The translations under genes were made by a program, and so were the position numbers. A DNA stretch of 64,000 nucleotides from Microvirga lotononidis (GTDB taxonomy: Bacteria > Pseudomonadota > Alphaproteobacteria > Rhizobiales > Beijerinckiaceae). The DNA is taken from positions 682,001 through 746,000 of the forward strand of contig NZ_CP141050.1 in NCBI RefSeq assembly GCF_034627025.1. Direction: 5' to 3'. Shown in pieces: positions 18,641 through 25,957 of the stretch (the first letter of the stretch is position 1; each line of letters starts with the position of its first letter). The notes below the pieces were generated by a model. The model saw only the letters and a program-made list of their open reading frames with translations. It was not told the origin of the DNA and did no database searches.

Positions 18641-19012
18641 ATGGAAACCCTCACAGCCCCTCACCCGACCATCGCCCATCTGTTTGATGCCGACGAGTGG
18701 AGCCAGTTGCTCATGAACGGCCGGATCGCCAACCGCGTTCACACCGACCCCGTTCCGGTCGTCAAACCCTTCACGCCTCATGCGGACTGGGTTTGGCTTG
18801 TGGCCGAGATCCACCCCGAGGACGGCGACACCGCCATGGGCCTGATCGACAATGGCCAGGGCTTTCCGGTCAAAGGCTATTTCCGCCTGTCCGACATCAC
18901 CGACCCATCCAAGCCCCCGGTTTACAAAGACCTCAACTTTCACCTGCGCCCCAAGCGGCCCCTCTCGGAGCATTACGCCGACGCCGTGAAGGCGGGCGCG
19001 ATCACGATCTAG
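18641..19012 (+). CDS. DUF2958-domain protein
   Basis: 123 residues from ATG 18641, preceded by GAAGGAAGGAGAGAG. The frame extends further left without a start context, so I used this ATG. Hallmarks are DWVWLVAEIHPEDGDTAMGL, GYFRLSDI and YKDLNFHLRPKRPLSEHYADA, which match the DUF2958 family found almost exclusively on plasmids and integrative elements near antirestriction and mobilization genes. The biochemical role is unknown. It marks the left part of the mobilizable module that ends with the relaxase. Confidence 0.85.
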   Translation: METLTAPHPTIAHLFDADEWSQLLMNGRIANRVHTDPVPVVKPFTPHADWVWLVAEIHPEDGDTAMGLIDNGQGFPVKGYFRLSDITDPSKPPVYKDLNFHLRPKRPLSEHYADAVKAGAITI

Positions 19013-19339
19013 CGCCAGGCGCGCGGTTTACAGAACCGAAAGGGGAGAGGGTTTAGGAAGACAGCAAGTTTTGAGGGCGAAAGCAGCAGCGCCGGGCCAA
19101 GCGGCGCGATCCGGGGAGATAGGCTCCCCGGTCGAGGCAAGCGCCTCGCCCTCAAACCGGAGGACAAAGCAATGTGGTTTCTACCCATCAGCTTTGCCCT
19201 AGATATGAAAAGGACCCGGACGGCCTGGTCGCTGTCAATCCGGGTCCGATTCTTCATAGCCTAGGAAACGGATGGCAGGCGAAAGCCTGTCATCCACTCC
19301 GGGCCTGAATATAGCGCAAGCCGCGCCCTGATCCAAGTC
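19013..19339. other. Non-coding stretch with two strong hairpins
   Basis: No gene supported. GGACCCGGA around 19213 can pair with TCCGGGTCC about 25 bases later. At 19270-19295, GGATGGCAGGC-gaaa-GCCTGTCATCC forms an 11-bp stem (one G-U wobble) closed by a GAAA tetraloop. They may be terminators between DUF2958 and the divergent small gene at 19340-19558, or part of a small RNA. Confidence 0.5.
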
Positions 19340-19558
19340 TCAGGGCGTCGATCCGGTTTCACAGAAGGCCGCGCGCCCCGCTTCCAGCCGTTCAAGATAG
19401 ACGCTGAAATCTCTCTCCGGAGCATTGTTTTCATACGCGCGAGCAAACCAAGTCGCGTCGAGGGTTCCCGTTTTGCGGTCGATCCATTCGAGCTTGAGGA
19501 ACAGGAACACAGCCTCAGCAGGTGAGATCACTCCATTTTGTATTGACGTTTGCATCAT
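19340..19558 (-). CDS. Hypothetical small protein
   Basis: 72 codons (start ATG 19558 or 19555). The sequence is well-formed and acidic/aromatic (AVFLFLKLEWIDRKTGTLDA, WFARAYENNAPERDFSVYLE). It is read away from vapB and its start overlaps the vapBC promoter region. No family is recognised and the ribosome site is weak, so it is tentative. Confidence 0.4.
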   Translation of the reverse strand: MMQTSIQNGVISPAEAVFLFLKLEWIDRKTGTLDATWFARAYENNAPERDFSVYLERLEAGRAAFCETGSTP

Positions 19559-19584
19559 GTTGCCATTACATATTTGTCATTACA
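19544..19584 (+). promoter_or_regulatory. vapBC promoter and candidate VapB operator
   Basis: TTGACG (19544-19549) with TACATA at 19567-19572 (17-bp spacing) is a fair sigma-70 promoter. A direct repeat CATTACA occurs at 19564-19570 and 19578-19584, overlapping and just downstream of the -10, where an antitoxin would bind to autorepress. Confidence 0.5.
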
Positions 19585-19600
19585 GAGGATGAAGGGCACC

Positions 19601-19864
19601 ATGCCGCTACAGATCAGAGATCCCCGCGCCCACGATCTTGCCGCCGAGCTTGCGGGGCGCATGCAACGCAAGCTCGGGAAGGCGCGCAAGGTCACGCTGA
19701 CAGATGCCGTCATCCAGGCTCTTGAGGATGCCCTGAACCGCGACGAGGCGGCCACGCCGGTCCTCGATCGAGTGCGTGCGTTGCAGGAGCGTTTGAGCGC
19801 CTTCCCGAAAACCGGCGAGGTCGCCGACAAGGCATTCATGGACGACCTGAGCGGGGAACACTGA
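19601..19864 (+). CDS. vapB: VapB-type antitoxin
   Basis: 87 residues from ATG 19601 (AAGGG six bases upstream); ATG 19589 is an alternative. The N-terminal MPLQIRDPRAHDLAAELAGR followed by KVTLTDAVIQALEDALNRDE is the pattern of the Rv0623/PSK-type VapB family, which binds DNA through the N-terminus and neutralises the toxin through the acidic C-terminus (FPKTGEVADKAFMDDLSGEH). Its stop overlaps the vapC start (TGATG), as is normal in such operons. Probably autoregulated at the CATTACA repeats. In this setting it stabilises the mobile element by post-segregational killing. Confidence 0.88.
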   Translation: MPLQIRDPRAHDLAAELAGRMQRKLGKARKVTLTDAVIQALEDALNRDEAATPVLDRVRALQERLSAFPKTGEVADKAFMDDLSGEH

Positions 19865-20253
19865 TGTTTGTTGATGCGTCCGCTTTGGTCGGAATCTTGA
19901 ACAACGAGCCGGAAGCTCCGGCTCTGCTGAAAGCAATCGAGGCGCAAAGCGCCTGCTACACGTCGCCGGTCGCCATCTTCGAGGCCACCGCTGCGATCAT
20001 GCGGGAGCGCAAGGCTAATGCCTCGGAAGCAGGAGCCATCATCAAGGAGCTTCTGACCATCCTTGCCGTGAAGGTGATGCACGTCACCGAGAGCATTGGC
20101 TTTGATGCAACGCTCGCGTTCGAGCAGTACGGCAAAGGCCGCCATCCCGCCGCCCTCAACATGGGCGATTGCTTCTCCTATGCTTGCGCGAAAGCCTATC
20201 GCGTCCCGTTGCTCTACAAGGGCAACGACTTCGCCAAAACCGATCTGGCCTAA
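19864..20253 (+). CDS. vapC: VapC-type toxin, PIN-domain ribonuclease
   Basis: 129 residues of one PIN domain. The acidic Mg2+-binding residues are visible: Asp4 (MFVDASAL), Glu40 (AIFEATAAI), Asp102 (NMGDCFSYACAKA) and Asp122/Asp127 (YKGNDFAKTDLA). VapC toxins cleave tRNA or rRNA and arrest translation until bound by VapB. All catalytic residues are present and the length is typical, so the toxin looks functional. Second gene of the vapBC operon, convergent with the ParA operon. Confidence 0.92.
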   Translation: MFVDASALVGILNNEPEAPALLKAIEAQSACYTSPVAIFEATAAIMRERKANASEAGAIIKELLTILAVKVMHVTESIGFDATLAFEQYGKGRHPAALNMGDCFSYACAKAYRVPLLYKGNDFAKTDLA

Positions 20254-20262
20254 AGAGCGCAT

Positions 20263-20500
20263 CATGAGCTTGATCCGGCTTCCCTGTAGCCCCGCCGGAT
20301 CTTGCCGCGCCGTAGAACGGCGCAGGCTTTGTCGGCGGCTTCCGCTGTTGCGAAAGGCTGCCGCAAAGCGCGGCTAGCGCCGCCGATCCCCATTCCCGCA
20401 CCAGCACGATTGCCCCGAACAAGTCGGGTTCGAGGCGCATGACTGAGAGCCGAGCTATGTCGCGCTCCGGGTCGCGCCGGGTCAGGAAAATCTCATTCAC
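20263..20500 (-). pseudogene. WGR-domain protein, frameshifted
   Basis: The start is GTG 20500. The first frame gives FLTRRDPERDIARLSVMR and LEPDLFGAIVLVREWG, the N-terminal half of a WGR domain. At the G run near 20384-20391 the frame must shift by one base. The other frame then gives IGGASRALRQPFATAEAADK and ACAVLRRGKIRRGYREAG and ends in TGA at 20265-20263. Together they make one normal ~78-residue WGR protein (usual motif REWGRIG). WGR domains bind nucleic-acid ends and are common as small plasmid-borne proteins. Either a true pseudogene or a one-base sequencing error in GGGG. It follows the two RHH-like genes in the parA operon. Confidence 0.75.
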
Positions 20501-20511
20501 AGATCGCCACC

Positions 20512-20748
20512 CTATCGTGCCGAGGTCGCCTTTCTCAGAACGGCCTCAACCGCGTAATCGAGGACGGCGTAAGGGGAAACACCCCGATCCAGAGCCAGCT
20601 TGCGCAGCCCCAGGAGCAAATCGGGCCGGATCATTGCGCCCCATCGCTCACGCTCAACATCATTGACCGGAGAACGGCCAGGGCGTTTGCCTTTCGCCGT
20701 GGACTTGACCCCTGCTGTGCTTCTAGATTTACCGGGAGATCTCGACAT
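20512..20748 (-). CDS. Small RHH-like protein, paralogue of the upstream gene
   Basis: 78 residues from ATG 20748 (AAGAGGGG just upstream). A basic Ser/Lys/Arg-rich N-terminus (MSRSPGKSRSTAGVKSTAKG) precedes a compact domain: RERWGAMIRPDLLLGLRKLA, then LDRGVSPYAVLDYAVEAVLR. The strand-helix-helix order fits a ribbon-helix-helix DNA-binding fold. The same domain forms the C-terminus of the neighbouring gene (20766-21200), so the two are tandem duplicates. Its position behind parA and its basic tail suggest a centromere-binding or operon-repressor role, which is inference. Confidence 0.7.
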   Translation of the reverse strand: MSRSPGKSRSTAGVKSTAKGKRPGRSPVNDVERERWGAMIRPDLLLGLRKLALDRGVSPYAVLDYAVEAVLRKATSAR

Positions 20749-20765
20749 ATGCCCCTCTTGAGAGA

Positions 20766-21200
20766 TTAGGATTCCCGTTTGGTGGATCTGTTTTGGAGAT
20801 AGGCACCCACGGCCTCTTCCAGCACGTCGAAGGGCGACACCCGCCGATCGAGGGCGATCCGGCGCACACCGAGAATGAAATCAGTCCGCAATTGAACGCC
20901 CCACTTCTCGCGCTTTTCGTCCGGCTTGGGACGCGGCGGCCGTCCCATCTTCTTTGGACCGGGCGCAGACGTTTCCGCACCAGCCGCCTTTGAGGATCGA
21001 ACAGGCTCAGGCGGCACCGGAGCGGAAGGCGCTTTCACAGGCTCCGGCGCCAGCGTGGACAGTTGCGGGGCAGGGGGCTTATCGCCCGTGATGATCTGCC
21101 CTGTGGCGGCGGCCGCTTCGCGGCCCCTCGCCAAGATTTCATCAAGGGAAAGCTCTTTCCCTCCACCGAGTGCCGGGTCAGGCAGCATAAACTTGGACAT
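20766..21200 (-). CDS. RHH-like candidate ParB/centromere-binding protein
   Basis: 144 residues from ATG 21200 (GTG 21218 is possible). The N-terminal half is flexible and Pro/Ala-rich (DEILARGREAAAATGQ; PVKAPSAPVPPEPVR). A basic linker (KKMGRPPRPKPDEK) leads into the domain shared with the next gene: KWGVQLRTDFILGVRRIALD, RRVSPFDVLEEAVGAYLQNR. This resembles an RHH strand followed by two helices. It lies 61 bases after parA on the same strand. Small RHH partners of Walker-type ParA proteins (type Ib systems such as ParG or omega) bind arrays of short repeats, and such an array sits upstream of this operon. No classical ParB HTH protein is present. Confidence 0.7.
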   Translation of the reverse strand: MSKFMLPDPALGGGKELSLDEILARGREAAAATGQIITGDKPPAPQLSTLAPEPVKAPSAPVPPEPVRSSKAAGAETSAPGPKKMGRPPRPKPDEKREKWGVQLRTDFILGVRRIALDRRVSPFDVLEEAVGAYLQNRSTKRES

Positions 21201-21261
21201 GGTATGATCCCGGCTCACACGGCCTCAGCGGCGAGAGCCGTTTCGCGCGTGTCCGGCTCGG

Positions 21262-21966
21262 CTACGCCTTCGCCGGTTGGAACCGGGGCAGGCTGTTGCG
21301 CAGGGGGCTCAGAAGGTCCAGGATTTCACCCATCAGGGCGGCGACGTTCGCGCGTGCCTTGAGCACACTCTCCGGGTCGGCACCCAAGGTTTCGAGCATG
21401 CCCTTGTCGTTGGTGATGGCCCGGTACATGGGCCGTTGCTGCAACATGGTGCGGAAGTACGGGATCTTGTTGTCTTGCAGGTAAGCCACCGCGTCCTTGA
21501 AGACCTGCGTTGTCCGGGCAATGCCCTCCACCTCGTTGAGGAACACCCGCACTCCGCCGCTCCGGAAATGAGCAGTGTATTGCACAAAGGGAAGCGCTTC
21601 TTCCAAATCAAGCTGACTGGCTCGGCTTGGCACAGCCACAACGTGAGCGCGCGCCGCGACAATCGCCATGACCGGGGACAGGATGCCCTGAACGTCGATG
21701 AGAACAAAGCCGTCATCAGGCAGCGCCTTGAGGCGTTCGGCCAACGCGGCCTCACCTAAGCACGATACAACTTCGATCCGCTCCGGCAGGCGATTGGCGG
21801 CCCGGCAGCGGTTGAACCATTTGACGGCGGATTGTTGCGGGTCGGTATCGAGGATCAACACGCGCTCGCCTCGGGCGGCGATTTCCCCGGCCACGAGAAT
21901 GCAGCTCGTGGTTTTGCCGCTTCCACCCTTTGAGGTCGCAAACGCAACAATCGGCACCTGCGCCAT
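21262..21966 (-). CDS. parA: ParA-family partition ATPase
   Basis: 234 residues, the short (type Ib) ParA length with no N-terminal HTH. The deviant Walker A motif KGGSGKTT is at residues 13-20 and carries the signature Lys13. Walker A' is LILDTDPQQSAVKWF, and Walker B is within FVLIDVQGILSPVM. ATP-dependent dimers bind the nucleoid and move plasmid or element DNA together with a centromere-binding partner. Start ATG 21966 with AAGGAGG nine bases upstream. The upstream region contains the 9-bp repeat tract, and the downstream genes are two paralogous RHH-like proteins. It implies autonomous segregation, so the module is or was plasmid-borne. Confidence 0.92.
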   Translation of the reverse strand: MAQVPIVAFATSKGGSGKTTSCILVAGEIAARGERVLILDTDPQQSAVKWFNRCRAANRLPERIEVVSCLGEAALAERLKALPDDGFVLIDVQGILSPVMAIVAARAHVVAVPSRASQLDLEEALPFVQYTAHFRSGGVRVFLNEVEGIARTTQVFKDAVAYLQDNKIPYFRTMLQQRPMYRAITNDKGMLETLGADPESVLKARANVAALMGEILDLLSPLRNSLPRFQPAKA

Positions 21967-22018
21967 CTCTCACACCCTCCTTCACCGGCAGCCAAAAATC
22001 CTTCGACCACCCGCCGAC

Positions 22019-22369
22019 GTTTCAAAGCTTTTGTGTCTTCCGAAGGTTTTGCGGCTTGTGGCGGTTTCGGGAGTTTTGAATGCGCGAAAGTTTCTCGGCA
22101 TTCCGAACTTTCCGGGCCTTGCGCGCCTTTGAATCCTTCCGAATATACAAGATATGTTCGTAATTATGCATGGTGAAAAGCGCAACAAATATTTTAAGCT
22201 TCGGCGACTTATCCACCCTCCGACGGTTCTGAAATTTCCTCGGCTTGTGAGGGGCGCAAACCTTTCCGCACTTCGGAAGTTTCTGTGGCCTCGGAAGCTT
22301 CGGAGCCTTTGCGGTATTTTGCGACTTTCGAACCCTCAAAAGTTTGGAAAGGTTCGGAGGGCAAAAAAT
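22019..22369. repeat. Tract of 39 contiguous 9-bp units, candidate centromere (parS)
   Basis: From 22019 the sequence divides cleanly into 9-mers. Units 1-14 (22019-22144) include GTTTCAAAG, CTTCCGAAG, ATTCCGAAC and CTTCCGAAT. Units 15-20 (22145-22198) are an AT-rich core. Units 21-39 (22199-22369) include CTTCGGCGA, CTTCGGAAG, CCTCGGAAG, CTTCGGAGC, CTTTCGAAC and GTTCGGAGG. The approximate consensus is CTTYSGAAG, itself nearly palindromic, and the two arrays stay in the same register across the core. It lies in the divergent gap between parA and mobC. Tandem short repeats are how RHH-type partners of ParA recognise centromeres. The core contains TTGTTG-N16-TAATTA on minus, a plausible parA promoter. 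Confidence 0.75.
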
Positions 22370-22450
22370 TCGTAAGTCTGTCTCTTGAATGGCAGGATAG
22401 GGAACATCGTGGTACACAATCTTCCATGTGCTCTGACCGGGCGGGTTTTC

Positions 22451-22490
22451 GAGGCTCCGGCAGTTGCCACCCAGCGGCAACCGGAGCCTC
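22451..22490 (+). promoter_or_regulatory. Bulged inverted repeat before mobC, candidate oriT or leader hairpin
   Basis: GAGGCTCCGG (22451-22460) pairs perfectly with CCGGAGCCTC (22481-22490). The inner GTTGCC (22463-22468) can pair with GGCAAC (22476-22481) in an alternative register, giving a long stem with a small bulge. It ends 24 bases before the mobC start. Relaxase operons often carry oriT hairpins here, but it could equally be a transcriptional attenuator. No nic site could be recognised. Confidence 0.5.
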
Positions 22491-22514
22491 CAGACTTCAC
22501 AAAGGACCGCAATT

Positions 22515-22907
22515 TTGGCCGCGAAAGAGACGCGCAGCGACGTGATCAAGGTCAGGCTCCAGCCGACTGAGCGCGCCCGTTTCGCTGCCGAATGCAAGGC
22601 TCACAATGTCACCGAGAGCGAGGGATTGCGCCGTCTGGTCCGTGCCGCAAGCGGTCTCGGCCCGACGTTTGACGGCGAGGCGAAGGCCGCCGTCGAGGAG
22701 CTTTCCGCCCAAACCCGCGCCGTGGGCGTGAACCTCAATCAGATCGCACGCGCCATGAACCAGGGCCTTGTTCCGGCTGATGCGACCTTGCGCAAGGTTC
22801 TGGAAGACATCGCAGAGACCATCGACGGCTACGATCAGTTGTTTGTTTTCATGGTTGCCCAGTCGCGGAAATTGGCGGCCGCTTCGCTCAAGGATGAGCA
22901 GGCATGA
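22515..22907 (+). CDS. mobC: MobC-like relaxosome accessory protein
   Basis: 130 residues if started at TTG 22515, which has AAAGGA eight bases upstream. The longer frame to 22464 runs through the inverted repeat and lacks a ribosome site. The N-terminal part (VIKVRLQPTERARFAAECKA, then NVTESEGLRRLVRAASGL) resembles an RHH DNA-binding domain, and the C-terminal signature VGVNLNQIARAMNQG is the MobC pattern. MobC helps the relaxase open oriT DNA. Its stop overlaps the relaxase start by four bases (ATGA), so the two are coupled. Confidence 0.85.
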   Translation: MAAKETRSDVIKVRLQPTERARFAAECKAHNVTESEGLRRLVRAASGLGPTFDGEAKAAVEELSAQTRAVGVNLNQIARAMNQGLVPADATLRKVLEDIAETIDGYDQLFVFMVAQSRKLAAASLKDEQA

Positions 22908-25900
22908 TCGGGGCAGGGGTCTTTGACGGTCTCGACTTCGGCGCTCGCAGCTTTCGTTTGCGCGCCCGTCGTCAGGCCATGGCGAATGATGCTGCGATTG
23001 CATCCGGTCTCTATGACGAGGCTCCGGCCAGGTCTTCGGTTGCACCGCAGAGCCCCACTCCGAGCCGTGGGATGCCGGCAGCATCGAGCGCGCCCCGGCC
23101 AGCGAGCTACCGCCCCGCGTCAGGGTCGCGGGTCATCGTCATGCCCGAGGAGGAACAGCGCCGCCGCCGTCCGGTCGCAGCCGGAGGAGCCGGGATCGTT
23201 GCCGCGCGGCCGATCCTCGCCGTGCAATCGGTTGGAGCCGTGCAGGAGGCTTATGCGGTTGAGGTGCGTTCGGTCGAAGTGAAACGCGCCGCCCTTGCCC
23301 TGGGATCGCAAGCCGCCGTCGTGAAACTCGCCAGCTTCGCGAATGGCCGCGCCCGCGTGTCGGCGCTTCTGACCTATCAGAGCCACAACGGCGAAGAGGC
23401 GCTTGAGCGTGAGGACGGTTCCACCGTGCAGGGCAGGGAGGCCATCCAGGCGCTTGTGGCCCGTTGGCAGGAGGACGCCCCCGCGCGCGAGCCGTCGAAG
23501 GACGTTCTCAGCTTCACCCTGACGATCGACGGCGAGGTTTCACAAAGGCAGGCCGAGGCGGCTCTTGCCGAGGTGCTTGCCGGTCATCGCTATGCCTTTC
23601 GCATCGAGGAGGAAGGCGCCTCCTCCCGGCTTCATGTGGTGATGTCGGCCGCCAGCTCGCAGCGCGACGAGCAGGGCAGGGCGGTTCGGATCTTCGACAA
23701 TAAGAAATCGCTCGGCGCCCTGGAAAGCCGCCTGTCGGATTCCTTTGAGGGAGCCACCTTCCAGGCTCAAGGGTTCCTGCATGGGGTCGAAGGAGCGTCG
23801 ATCAGCCTCTTGCGCCTGTCCAAGCGCGGCGAGCAGACCGTCATCACCAGCAAGGGCAAGGTTCTGACCGGCGAGGAGGCCGCACGGTCCGAAGCAAAGT
23901 CGTGGAAACGGGATCTGCGTTCGACCGATCAGCGCGAGGTGGCGCACATCATCTTTTCGGCCAAACCCGGCACTGACAAAGCGGCCTTTGTGGACGCTGT
24001 GCGCGCCACCCTGGACCGGGAATTTGCAGGCCGGGAATATGTGTTCGCCCTCCATACCAACCGGCAGCACATCCATGTTCACGCCGCCGTCAGAATGCGG
24101 GACAGCCACGGCAAGAAGATGGACCCGCGCATTCAGGACCTCCAGCGTTGGCGCGAGACCCTGGCCGAGGAAGCCCGGCAGCGGAACATTCCCATGGAGG
24201 CGGTAAGCCGGTTCGAGCAGGCCAACGTTCCCGGCTACAAGCTCAAGGACATCCGCCGCGTCGAGCGTGGGCTAGCCCCCGAGAGCGCCCGTCGTCGTGT
24301 CGAGGCGGCCCAGACCCGCGCCATTCACATTCCGACCCGCGAGGAAGGCCGCAAGCGCGCCAACGAGGCTGCGCGCGGGTGGCAGGCTGTTGCGGTTGCC
24401 CGGGCCTCCGGTCCCGAGCCGACCCAGGCCGCCGATACGATCCGACTTTACCGCGCCGAGCGGCCCGGAGCGAATGCGTCGAGCGCGCCCCTGTTCGCCC
24501 GCGACCGCGCCACCGCCGAGACCTTGGCGGCCTCCTTCAAGGGCAGCGTCTCCTATGTGGACGTGCCCCGGTCGCGCCTGTCCGAAGTCACGCCGTCCCG
24601 CACCAACCCCGAGGCTTACGTCACGGTCAGCCGCGACTTGGCCGCACGGCAGCAGCCGTTGACGCCGGCACCGGAGCGGCGGGTGTTGGAGCTTCGAGAC
24701 CGCACCCGCACGGCGATTGAGCGCGCCGAGCAGCAATCCGAAACCCCGACAGAGCAGAAAGGAAAGCCCACCATGCCGACCCTTGAGCGGATGGAGAGCA
24801 CGATTGACTCCATCAAGACCAACATCGACGCCATGATTGAGGCCGCCCCTGAGGAGACACGTCCGAACCTGGAGGTGTGGGCGGTAGGAGCCATGCAGGA
24901 GCTGGAGGAGGCGGTTGCCGAGAAGCGCAAGCAGGCCGACAGCCGCCGTCCGGGCATCGAGGGCGACCGTTATGTTGAGCCGCTGCCCACCACCATTCAG
25001 GGCTTCCGCTCGAAGGCCAGGGGTACGGACATTCACTTCTTCCGCGAGACGCCGACGGGCGAGAAGCTGGCCTTTGTCGATAACGGCCGCCAAGTGAAAA
25101 TCTACGACTGGAAGGACCGGGAAAGCGTTCGCGCCGCCCTGCAACTGTCGTCGGAGAAGTGGAACGGCTTGGTGATCAAGGGTAACGACGAGTACAAGAG
25201 CATGGTTGTGAGCCTTGCCGCCGAACACGGCTTCAAGATCACAAACCCCGAACTGCAAGAGCGGATCGCGGCCGAGCGGCAGCGCCTTGGCAAGCCCGAG
25301 CCGGTCAAGGAAACCGCGGAGGTCCGCGAGGCCGCCCCGCAGGCGCAGAAGCCCCAAGGCGCCCCCGCGCAAAATCCCACCTCGAGCGCGGCAGCCGCCG
25401 AACCCAAGACCGAGACCGCCAGCAAGCCGGAGGCCCCCGCGTCGAAGGCCGAGGCGAGCCCGGCCGCGAGACCTGAGAAGGACAGCGCCGAGCGTCCGCC
25501 CATGGTTGGCGTTCTGGTGAAGGTCGGGAAGGGGCCTTACAAGGACGATCCGAAGAACGACGTTTCGCAATATGTCGATCTTCGCACCGAGGACGGCCGC
25601 GTTCACCGGATCTGGAGCGTGCAGGTTGCCAAGGATCTGAAAGCCGCCGACGCCAAATCCGGCGAGACCGTGAAGGCGCAGTATCTCGGCAATGAGCATG
25701 TGACCAAGCCGGTTCCTGTGAAGGACGAGAAGACCGGCGAAGTCACTCACCGCGAGGAGAAATCGGTTGAGCGCGGCGTGTGGCGGACAGAGGTTGTGCG
25801 CCAGGTGCAGCAGGAGCAGCCGGAGGGCCAGGCCGCCGCGCCTGAGACCTCCGCCAATGCCGAGCAGCAGGCGCAGCGCCAAGAGCGCGATCGCGCCGAG

Positions 25901-25957
25901 GATCAGCGCCGGGAGCAGCAGCGTCGTCAGACGCAGAAGCCGCGCAACCGGCCCTGA
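22904..25957 (+). CDS. Large VirD2/MobP-type relaxase with LPD7 domain
   Basis: 1017 residues. The relaxase domain spans roughly residues 120-460: a candidate catalytic tyrosine is Tyr158 in ARVSALLTYQSHNG, and the metal-binding three-His motif is HTNRQHIHVHAAVRMRD near residues 383-399. Residues about 690-795 (LPTTIQGFRSKARGTDIHFF, later EKWNGLVIKGNDEYKSMVVS) form an LPD7 domain, typical of long plasmid polyvalent proteins. The rest is low-complexity Ala/Glu/Gln/Pro linker with a C-terminal coiled, Gln/Arg-rich tail. It nicks oriT and pilots the strand into a type IV secretion channel. No coupling protein or T4SS genes are in the window, so the element is mobilizable rather than self-transmissible as seen here. 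Confidence 0.9.
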   Translation: MIGAGVFDGLDFGARSFRLRARRQAMANDAAIASGLYDEAPARSSVAPQSPTPSRGMPAASSAPRPASYRPASGSRVIVMPEEEQRRRRPVAAGGAGIVAARPILAVQSVGAVQEAYAVEVRSVEVKRAALALGSQAAVVKLASFANGRARVSALLTYQSHNGEEALEREDGSTVQGREAIQALVARWQEDAPAREPSKDVLSFTLTIDGEVSQRQAEAALAEVLAGHRYAFRIEEEGASSRLHVVMSAASSQRDEQGRAVRIFDNKKSLGALESRLSDSFEGATFQAQGFLHGVEGASISLLRLSKRGEQTVITSKGKVLTGEEAARSEAKSWKRDLRSTDQREVAHIIFSAKPGTDKAAFVDAVRATLDREFAGREYVFALHTNRQHIHVHAAVRMRDSHGKKMDPRIQDLQRWRETLAEEARQRNIPMEAVSRFEQANVPGYKLKDIRRVERGLAPESARRRVEAAQTRAIHIPTREEGRKRANEAARGWQAVAVARASGPEPTQAADTIRLYRAERPGANASSAPLFARDRATAETLAASFKGSVSYVDVPRSRLSEVTPSRTNPEAYVTVSRDLAARQQPLTPAPERRVLELRDRTRTAIERAEQQSETPTEQKGKPTMPTLERMESTIDSIKTNIDAMIEAAPEETRPNLEVWAVGAMQELEEAVAEKRKQADSRRPGIEGDRYVEPLPTTIQGFRSKARGTDIHFFRETPTGEKLAFVDNGRQVKIYDWKDRESVRAALQLSSEKWNGLVIKGNDEYKSMVVSLAAEHGFKITNPELQERIAAERQRLGKPEPVKETAEVREAAPQAQKPQGAPAQNPTSSAAAAEPKTETASKPEAPASKAEASPAARPEKDSAERPPMVGVLVKVGKGPYKDDPKNDVSQYVDLRTEDGRVHRIWSVQVAKDLKAADAKSGETVKAQYLGNEHVTKPVPVKDEKTGEVTHREEKSVERGVWRTEVVRQVQQEQPEGQAAAPETSANAEQQAQRQERDRAEDQRREQQRRQTQKPRNRP

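Noticed and set aside
22022..22597. 192-codon minus frame with repeated xxK triplets over the 9-bp tract
   Set aside because: All frames show a 3-residue period because the DNA repeats every 9 bases, so this is not evidence of a Lys-rich repeat protein; no ribosome site is seen.
24272..25882. 536-codon minus-strand frame opposite the relaxase
   Set aside because: Composition is an antisense artefact of GC-rich codons (Leu/Arg/Gly repeats); the plus strand carries clear relaxase and LPD7 motifs.
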